Shown one piece after another: positions 59,201 to 64,000 of a stretch of 64,000 bases of DNA. Below the pieces are notes generated by a model. The model ran no database searches. It was given only the letters and a program-made list of their open reading frames with translations, and was not told where the DNA came from. Position numbers and translations under genes: made by a program. This DNA comes from Babylonia areolata (Eukaryota > Mollusca > Gastropoda > Neogastropoda > Buccinidae). Position 1 is the first letter of the stretch. The number at the start of each line of letters is the position of its first letter. The DNA lies in the NCBI RefSeq assembly GCF_041734735.1, contig NC_134894.1:56447905-56511904 (forward strand), given 5' to 3'.

Positions 59201-62200
59201 TCACCGTGAATCACCATACCCATGCTCGCTTTCTGCATTAAATTCGCTTTCTTCTTCATCATCATCCACCTCTTTAATGTCCGACCCTTCAGTTTGTAGC
59301 ATTTCAAGTACTTCGGCAACCCTAAAACGTTGCCGTCACTGCCTTGTTCTCTTCACAACATTCAGAGCGAGACAGGCCACACATCCCAGGCTGACCAATC
59401 ATACTGTTCGATTGTGGAGTGACCCAGAACAGCGCACTCTGCTTGGCTAATCACAAAATCATGTGTACAGCGCATGATGGAATTTTACTTTCGGAGAATG
59501 CTATTCCATTCCTTCGTCCGAATCCAAATACGTTTTGTGTGGGAATGCGTGAGCATTCCTTCGTCCGGAGAGAGTTAAGCATTTTTCACTTTTTACATCC
59601 GGTTCTGTACCCTCCAAAGCTCAATCTGTTAATCTGTTCATGTGTGTGTGCATATGCATACGAGAGCACACATGCATGCATGTGCATTTTAAGAGTGCAA
59701 TGTGAGTCTCATTTTGTTTTCACTTTATTTTCAGCTTGAAAAGACCATCATGTTACAGATCAATGCACTGGAAACATACATGTAAAGTTGTGTCAGAATC
59801 TTTTTTAAAATATAAGCAGAAAACTTGTTCCACTGCCACATCCCAGAAACTGTTCATTCTCACACAGAACAGCAGCAAACATTCCCCTCAGTATAGCTCC
59901 ACTTCTTTTTCTTTTTTCAAATTGTTTTGCTTGCTTTAGTTGTTGATTTTTTTTTTCAACACGTGAGGCAAAAACACTGTTGACACATCCTAGCATCTGT
60001 TCCACTGATTTTTTTACTATTTCAAATCACTCTGTCACTGGTATTAACGCCATTTTGACAAGAAAAGTTTTTAAAAACCCAGATATTATAAACTGGTCAG
60101 CTTTTTCATATAAATTACAGAATGAAAGGAAAGGAAGCAGGGCTCAACTTCTGGAGATGTTTTCCCTTGCAACACCTGTGGGAAGTGCTGCACATCCAGA
60201 ATCGGCCTCTTCTCCCATATGAGGACACACACCGACAGATAAGCCTGCCTGCCTACTCATCTGTCGGTCCGACGGGAGACTCCATCAGAAGGAATGAAAA
60301 CAGAGAAGTCAACAGACTGAAAACACATTCTAACTGAAACACTTACATCTGTGTATTCATATTCACTGTTCGTGAGCAGCACTGTTTTGGCTCCGTGTTT
60401 GCGAAGTCTGCAACACACAAAAAAACAAATGTTTATATTGTTTTAGCTGGGTTTTCACTTTTTTTTTTTTTTTTTTTTGGCTGCCCCATCATCTGCTCCA
60501 TTTCAGTGGCATTACTGCCACGCTGCTCATTTAGATTCCCCCATACACAGCCACACCCAGGTTCGTCAGTTGCAGTTCCAGCGTCAGCAGTCCACAGGGA
60601 ACCATCGATGTTAGGTCGCCAGGAGGCCACACACCAGAGGAGACCCTACACTGCTGCTGAGTCACTTCGGTGGTGTTCAGTGGTGCCTGTTCTGTTTTAA
60701 CGTACTTAGGGCACCACCTACTAAGCACCCTACTAACGACAATAATGGCTTAGTCGCAGAGCCAGACTGAGTGAGCGTCCCTCCCAGAGTGGAGACCGCC
60801 ACCATGCCCATTAAACAACAGCCCCCCATGAATCTGCCAAGACTGGCGACATTGACAGGACTCACCCCAAGCACGGAAGTGGAGGGGTATCGAAACTGAG
60901 GTCACCATGAGAGCAGGGCATGAAAGGCCACAGACTTTGAGACTATTTTGTTTATACTGATGACGATGAAGGAGGAGGAGGAGGAGGATGATGATGACGA
61001 TGTTGCTATGCAGGTCCATTTTGGTTTGGGACTGCGTGACAAGGCTGTACTCTACGCTTCCTGTCATAATGATATCCCGGTGTTAACCAGGCCCGAGAGA
61101 TACAGACACTTGCAGTGTTGGTCAGGTAATTAGAACAACACACCCAAAGACGCATCCTTGAAGTGGATGACACTCGACTGTGTGGTCCCAGTCTCCCCAT
61201 TTAAGCCCACAGCACACTCAATTCTGGGTAGGAGCCGGCCACGGGCCGAAAAACCCACCTCCGCTGGGATTCGAACCCGTGTCCTCCCAGCCGTCAGTCC
61301 GCGACGCTAACCACTTCGCCACGGCGGCTGGTGGGTTTTCACATTTCTTGGGTTTGTTCCCCTATGCCCTGAGTACCAGCTGAGGAGAACCTCTAAGCAG
61401 TTCTTGCTTGAAGTTGTGTGTCACCGTAGGAATCAAAGTCACTGTGCTGCGTGATGTTACATGTCTTGAGTGTGTATGTGTACATGCCTGAAATCTGACT
61501 GACACAGGAAACGAATGATGAGCGCCCAATGGCAGCCGTCAGTCGGCTCTACCCAAGTAGGCAGCCTGCTGTGCAAATGACCCCCGAGTTTGTAAAGCGC
61601 TTAGAAATTGGTCTCTGACTGAGGATAGGTGCTATATAAGCATCCATATCATTCATTTATTCATCATCATCATCATGTTTGACCACTCAGGCATAATCTG
61701 CATGACCAAAAACCACTCACTTCACAAATTCTTGAAGCTCTTAGCCCAAGCAATTTCTGAATTCAAATGTCTACCATGAACATGAACTGTGACAGCTAGC
61801 TTGTTGTGCAAAATGTTTATGAAATTAATACAGCAAAGGCAACAAGCTGAGGTAGGCAAGATACAATTCTACAAGAAGTCAGATCATCAATGTGTGTTAT
61901 CATAATGCTAAGAAGTCAAACTTCAGTGTCACAACATCTGGAAAAGAAACAGTCCCAAAAAGTACAAATCTTACCTCCTGTCTATCAAACCACAGTGTTG
62001 CTCTTGCAAAAATATCTGGCCTGATGTTCAGAACATCATGAATACAAACATGCTATACTTAATCACTTGTTACCAAACCTTCCAACACCTTAAACTGACC
62101 CAGGAAACATGCTGATGTGATGATAAGGAAGGAAACGCTTATCCCTACCATACCCCTGTTTGAAATCCGCACAGAAAGAACGGCTAGAAATGCACTCTAC

Positions 62201-63210
62201 CTTTTCAGTAAAACAGGAAGCCTGTCATCCTTGTGGACATACTTATCCATGTTCTTGGTGGTCTCTGACTTCAGAGCACCCTGCGCAAAAAACAAAAAAA
62301 ACAAAAAAAACCCAATAAATTATACATAAACAAATGAATAAATAAATAAACCAAATAAATAATTCTGCTTTCCATTTGTATCGCTGATCGTGATAACATC
62401 AGCAGAATTTATAATGTGTTTAGTCTTGTTTTCAAAACTAATCAAAACAATTATATATACATAAACACTGATCATTCACAAATATGCACACTAACAAACT
62501 CACTGAGGTGAAAAATCAAACAGGACAAAAACAAGTAAAGAATGTTTGCACAAATGAGTAAAATTATAGATGCAAAAAAAAAAAAAAAAAAAAAAAAAGT
62601 ATCATTTCTATAAACTGTGTACTATCAATGTCTACTGCTCACATATAAAATAAGAAAAATTCTCAGAACTGATTCATGAATCATGCTTATTGTTCTAATA
62701 TTTAAAAAAAATTAATTAATTAAAAAAATTAATAATAATAATAATGGATACTTATATAGCACACTATCCAGAAATCTGCTCTAGGTGCTTTACAAAAACG
62801 CTTTGTTAACATAAAACATTACATCTATGTTACATACACACACCAAAATATGACTACACACACACACACACACACGCACACACGCACACATACACACTGC
62901 ATACATACATTTTAACAATACATGTGTATCTAACAGCTACCCTAACACATACGCACACACAGGCAGGCACAAACTTACATAAACGCACGCGCATACAATA
63001 CACATTCACGTACATGTATGTAGTTATGTACACATACATATGTATACATACATAGTCAAGCGCAGCTAACGCAAAGTCCAAGAAGCAAGTCCAAGAACCA
63101 AACCAGCAGGGCTCACCTTGAGGTGCACCCAGTCAACGGCGGCCCTCACATCCTGGAAGATGGATTTGTAGGACATGTAGATGTCACCACAGTCCAGGCC
63201 CTCTTTCTTT
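44104..63210 (-). CDS. NT5C2: Cytosolic purine 5'-nucleotidase, 3' part of gene (overview)
   Basis: Eleven minus-strand exons: 63210-63117, 62280-62201, 60407-60347, 58591-58556, 58005(or 57996)-57901, 55228-55162, 53735-53513, 50042-49982, 48444-48387, 47282-47164, 44388-44104. Every phase matches. The enzyme (cN-II) hydrolyses IMP/GMP in the cytosol and is a HAD-fold tetramer in known members. Seen: HAD motif II Thr-Asn in [12 protein letters not shown], motif III Lys in [11 protein letters not shown], motif IV Asp pair in [16 protein letters not shown], then [14 protein letters not shown], the C-terminal [20 protein letters not shown] and [11 protein letters not shown]. Motif I (DxDxT) lies upstream, outside the window. 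The C-terminal tail is Asp/Glu/Ser-rich ([14 protein letters not shown]), less acidic than the vertebrate poly-Glu end. A minus-strand AATAAA at 43739-43734 may end the transcript. Confidence 0.96.
45113..45182 (+). mobile_element. SINE family B head fragment
   Basis: Only the tRNA-like part (GGCGCAATGGCCGAGTGATT ... GGGTTTGAAT) is present, then unrelated sequence. Confidence 0.8.
45471..45860 (+). mobile_element. SINE family B, short form
   Basis: Head, body and GTGAACATGGGAGTTGCAGC-type end followed by GAAGAAGGAGAAGG. It lies directly beside the start of the 55-bp array. Confidence 0.92.
45886..47207 (-). repeat. 55-bp minisatellite made of NT5C2 exon end plus 5' splice site
   Basis: 24 consecutive copies counting the true exon end. 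Sense (minus) unit: codons for [14 protein letters not shown] followed by GTAAGGTTTTTTGC. All copies keep the GTAAGG donor. Variation is mostly GGCGGG/GGCAGG and ACAT/CCAT positions. The array occupies the intron just after exon 47164-47282. Confidence 0.98.
47164..47282 (-). CDS. NT5C2: NT5C2 exon whose 3' end seeded the 55-bp array
   Basis: 119 nt, acceptor TGTCTCAG, donor GTAAGG. Encodes [39 protein letters not shown]. Its last ~41 nt and donor are repeated about 23 times downstream. This copy is the true exon because it alone carries the upstream part. Confidence 0.95.
47365..47705 (-). mobile_element. SINE family B, short form, head slightly truncated
   Basis: Minus copy bounded by 10-bp direct repeats CATTGGGAAC at 47355-47364 and 47706-47715. 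The first ~20 nt of the head are missing, yet target-site repeats are present, so it inserted truncated. Confidence 0.93.
48387..48444 (-). CDS. NT5C2: NT5C2 exon ([20 protein letters not shown])
   Basis: 58 nt, acceptor TTATTCCAG, donor GTGAGT. 19 codons plus one base that begins the next Gly. Confidence 0.94.
49128..49521 (+). mobile_element. SINE family B, short form with A-rich end
   Basis: Perfect 13-bp target-site duplication ATCAATATGGTTC at 49115-49127 and 49522-49534. Ends in AAAGAAGAAA and a poly-A run. Confidence 0.95.
49982..50042 (-). CDS. NT5C2: NT5C2 exon ([20 protein letters not shown])
   Basis: 61 nt, acceptor TGTTTCAG, donor GTGTGT (atypical after the GT). One base completes Lys, then 20 codons aligned to the HLDSS...PDI..IQ segment of the human enzyme. 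Confidence 0.9.
50140..50208. repeat. Short tandem repeat, ~25 bp x 3
   Basis: Three copies of TTTTTAACTCTGTAAATTC(A/G)TGTA in an NT5C2 intron. Confidence 0.9.
50650..53500. other. NT5C2 intron, no other feature but simple repeats
   Basis: AT-rich. (AT)n/(GT)n at 51609-51672, poly-A at 52816-52840 and further A runs near 53070-53150. No exon fits the phase of the flanking exons. Confidence 0.6.
53513..53735 (-). CDS. NT5C2: NT5C2 exon with HAD motif IV
   Basis: 223 nt, acceptor TTCCTCCAG, donor GTGAGT. Encodes [52 protein letters not shown] and on to ALSDIY. The two Asp of GDHIYGD are the motif IV metal ligands. GC-rich and third-position biased compared with its introns. Confidence 0.97.
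53749..53885 (+). repeat. Repeat family F copy (SINE-like, A-tailed)
   Basis: Starts TTTCAGTTTCAGTAGCTCAA, contains CATATACGCTACACCACATC and ACGCGCTTAGTCAGGCCTTG, ends in an A run. Related sequences lie at 34175-34300 and (minus, short) 58415-58456. Begins about 13 nt from the 3' splice site of NT5C2 exon 53735-53513. Confidence 0.75.
54010..54310 (-). mobile_element. SINE family B long form, old and internally deleted
   Basis: The C-tail domain (GCCTATCCTCGGTCAGAGAC ... CAAACTTGGGGTCATTTGC) is followed by a degenerate family B head (GAGATTCAAATCCGAGAC, CACTAACCACTAAGC). Most of the middle is missing. Confidence 0.7.
54348..54484. repeat. Tandem repeat, ~49 bp x 3
   Basis: Three near-identical copies containing AAATATACTGTACCATGTCA and GATGCAAAACAGGCC. 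Confidence 0.95.
54760..55146 (-). mobile_element. SINE family D, full-length copy (D3)
   Basis: Same layout as the copies at 6456 and 38084. Sense-oriented relative to NT5C2, its head starting ~15 nt inside the intron after exon 55228-55162. Confidence 0.92.
55162..55228 (-). CDS. NT5C2: NT5C2 exon ([20 protein letters not shown])
   Basis: 67 nt, acceptor CACTGCAG, donor GTAAGC. 22 codons plus one base. The intron begins only about 15 nt before a family D SINE. Confidence 0.93.
55240..56480 (+). repeat. Direct duplication of ~190 bp of intron, separated by the family A SINE
   Basis: 55240-55440 and 56266-56480 align: both hold CATGCATGCACTCA(T/C)GGGTACACAC, CATGTACAAAAACAAAA, and AT(T/C)ACCAGTGAT(G/A)AACA. 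They are roughly 80 percent alike by eye. Confidence 0.8.
55441..56265 (+). mobile_element. SINE family A, full-length ~825 bp, with target-site duplication
   Basis: tRNA-like head (GTGGCAAAGTGGTTAGCGTC; B-box GGTTCGAATCC), long body including a (CAT/CGT) trinucleotide segment, and a poly-A tail of about 30 nt. Direct repeats AATGTTGACA at 55431-55440 and 56266-56275. Confidence 0.93.
56565..57146 (-). mobile_element. piggyBac-like non-autonomous element, copy 1
   Basis: TTAA at both ends (56565-56568, 57143-57146), terminal inverted repeats of the form CTCACACGGGACAGC / CTCTCTCCGGACGAC. The minus strand retains a short frame [38 protein letters not shown], an acidic segment like the N-terminus of piggyBac transposases, then a stop. 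No transposase core, so deleted or miniature. Confidence 0.75.
57901..58005 (-). CDS. NT5C2: NT5C2 exon with HAD motif III
   Basis: Encodes (DGQ)[32 protein letters not shown], donor GTACTG. Two in-frame acceptors exist: CTGGGCAG before 58005 or CGGGCAG before 57996, differing by three codons. The longer is preferred since relatives have extra residues here. Both have poor pyrimidine tracts. Confidence 0.9.
58415..58456 (-). repeat. Repeat family F, short fragment
   Basis: The complement reads AGTTTCAGTTTCAGTAGCTC then AAGGAGGCGTCACTGC, the start of family F. Confidence 0.7.
58556..58591 (-). CDS. NT5C2: NT5C2 36-nt exon ([12 protein letters not shown])
   Basis: Acceptor TTGTTTCAG, donor GTAAG; exactly 12 codons, phase 0 at both ends. 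Confidence 0.93.
58773..58985. mobile_element. Small TTAA-flanked inverted-repeat element (MITE)
   Basis: Ends form an inverted repeat of about 50 bp with a gap; the inner 23 bp (58799-58821 against the complement near 58941-58963; contains CTCTCTCCATTCACAAGG) are perfect. TTAA at 58773-58776 and 58982-58985. The right TTAA is shared with the next element. Confidence 0.65.
58982..59578 (-). mobile_element. piggyBac-like non-autonomous element, copy 2
   Basis: TTAA at 58982-58985 and 59575-59578; inverted ends CTCACTCGGGACGA / CTCTCTCCGGACGA. The minus-strand frame is [20 protein letters not shown] then [20 protein letters not shown]. Close to copy 1 over its whole length but about 15 bp longer. 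Confidence 0.78.
60347..60407 (-). CDS. NT5C2: NT5C2 exon with HAD motif II
   Basis: 61 nt, acceptor TTGCAG, donor GTAAGT. One base plus 20 codons, [20 protein letters not shown]. The Thr of LLTNS is the motif II residue that contacts the phosphate. Confidence 0.95.
60459..61331 (-). mobile_element. SINE family A, full-length ~870 bp, with target-site duplication
   Basis: Minus copy: poly-A (plus-strand T run 60459-60478), long body, tRNA-like head ending at 61331. Direct repeats TGGGTTTTCAC at 60448-60458 and 61332-61342. It lies about 50 bp from the acceptor of NT5C2 exon 60407-60347. Confidence 0.94.
61500..61662 (-). repeat. 'C' tail domain of long family B, alone
   Basis: CAGGAAACGAATGATGAGCG, GGCTCTACCCAAGTAGGCAG, AAAGCGCTTAGAAATTGGTC and GCTATATAAGCATCCATATC match the tail of the element at 41952-42467. 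No tRNA head attached. Confidence 0.8.
62201..62280 (-). CDS. NT5C2: NT5C2 exon ([15 protein letters not shown])
   Basis: 80 nt, acceptor TTTGCGCAG, donor GTAGAG (weaker). Encodes [15 protein letters not shown] then [11 protein letters not shown] plus AG of an Arg codon. Confidence 0.92.
62573..62599. repeat. Poly-A tract
   Basis: Pure A run without a recognisable SINE body before it. Confidence 0.9.
62740..62840 (+). repeat. TATATAGC-type repeat fragment
   Basis: ATGGATACTTATATAGCACA, AGGTGCTTTACAAAAACGC. Related in layout to, but distinct from, the C tail. A CA/AC microsatellite follows (62860-63050). A weaker relative lies at 44512-44565. Confidence 0.55.
63117..63210 (-). CDS. NT5C2: NT5C2 exon ([17 protein letters not shown])
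   Basis: 94 nt, acceptor TTACCAG, donor GTGAGC. Encodes [18 protein letters not shown] and [13 protein letters not shown]. Matches the cap-region segment before the SLKEKTVENLEKY part of the human enzyme. Earlier exons lie beyond 64 kb. Confidence 0.92.
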
Positions 63211-63329
63211 CTGGTAACCACAAATCAAAGACAGATATGCACACACGTGCCTTCACATAATGCACACATTTGCACTGAAAAAAAAGAAAGAAAGAAGAAA
63301 AAAAAAAAAAGACTTACATACATGCATAA

Positions 63330-63699
63330 CGACGGGCGCAATAGCCGAGTGGTTAAAGCGCTGGACTGTCAATCTGAGGGTCCCGGGTTCGAATCACAGT
63401 GACAGTGCCTGGTGGGTAAAGGGTGGAGATTTTTACGATCTCTCAGGTCAACATATGTGCAGACCTGCTAGTGCCTGAACCTCCTTCGTGTGTATAAACT
63501 ATGCAAGCAGAAGATCAAATACACACGTTAAAGATCCTGTAATCCATGTCAGCGTTTGGTGGGTTATGGAAACAAGAACATACCCAGCATGCACACCCCC
63601 GAAAACGGAGTATGGCTGCCTACATGGCGGGGTAAAAACGGTCATACACGTAAAAGCCCACTCGTGTGCATACGAGTGAACGCAGAAGAAGAAGAGAAG
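63330..63699 (+). mobile_element. SINE family B, short form, with target-site duplication
   Basis: Head, body and GAAGAAGAAG end; direct repeats ACATGCATAA at 63320-63329 and 63700-63709. Confidence 0.94.
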
Positions 63700-63940
63700 A
63701 CATGCATAATAATAATTTGTCAAAAATGTAATTGATCTTACATTTATGCATAATAAATTAAAACCTTCTTTAAAGTTCACTGGCCACCAGTTACCCACAC
63801 TCTAAATTTAAACAAAATGAGAGTTGAAACAATCTTCACCATCAATATCACCAATGACTAAACGTGTTTGATAAGTATCTGCTGAATATATCAGCCAAAA
63901 TATACATCCATGAATGTTTTCAGAGAAACTGTCACACAAT

Positions 63941-64000
63941 GGCCAGCTGCCCTGGCAAAGTGGTTAGTGTCATGGACTGACGACTAGGAGGAAGCTGGTT
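63941..64000 (+). mobile_element. SINE family A, start of a copy cut by the window edge
   Basis: GGCAAAGTGGTTAGTGTCAT and the following head sequence match family A's tRNA-like part, with several changes. Confidence 0.8.

Overview
The window is eukaryotic: spliced genes with GT-AG introns, AATAAA signals, several tRNA-derived SINE families, LINE fragments, TTAA-flanked DNA-transposon miniatures and abundant microsatellites. The SINE families and repeat style suggest a gastropod mollusc, probably marine. That placement is inference from memory of such repeats, not a computed match.

Three host genes can be supported. (1) Plus strand, about 2.4-8.2 kb: the last three coding exons of a PTPRN/PTPRN2-like receptor pseudophosphatase (IA-2/phogrin family), ending in the family's conserved C-terminus ILKALPQ. 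(2) Minus strand, 20.4-17.06 kb, perhaps starting with a signal-peptide exon at 35.9 kb: a small Cys-rich single-pass membrane protein of the Shisa-like/WBP1/VOPP1 type, with a disordered Asp-Ser-Thr-Pro repeat tail. (3) Minus strand, 63.2-44.1 kb: eleven exons of cytosolic purine 5'-nucleotidase (NT5C2), with HAD motifs II-IV and the C-terminus. Its 5' exons lie beyond the window. All exon phases agree within genes 1 and 3 and within the three certain exons of gene 2.

The most striking feature is shared by all three genes. Each has an intronic minisatellite built from the edge or the inside of its own neighbouring exon. In the PTPRN-like gene, 15 extra copies of the 3' splice site plus the first ~15-20 nt of the next exon fill 2 kb of intron. 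In NT5C2, 23 extra copies of the last ~41 nt of an exon plus its 5' splice site fill 1.3 kb. In the Shisa-like gene, ~30 copies of a 39-bp piece of the transmembrane exon fill 1.2 kb, and the array starts at a second, frame-preserved copy of that exon's 5' half.

Layout: 1-2430 intron with no recognised gene; 2431-8200 PTPRN-like 3' end; 8.2-12.4 kb AT-rich intergenic; 12.43-12.82 kb LINE 3' fragment ending in a palindrome; 13.0-16.27 kb 33-bp satellite; 17.06-20.35 kb Shisa-like exons and 39-bp array; 20.1-21.87 kb inverted duplication enclosing a LINE 5' fragment; 22-35.8 kb mostly unexplained, with a few repeats and unassigned ORFs; 35.85 kb candidate signal-peptide exon; 36-44 kb intergenic with repeats; 44.1-63.2 kb NT5C2, whose introns carry most of the SINEs and two piggyBac-like miniatures. 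The genes show no sign of a common pathway. They are ordinary animal genes that happen to be neighbours.
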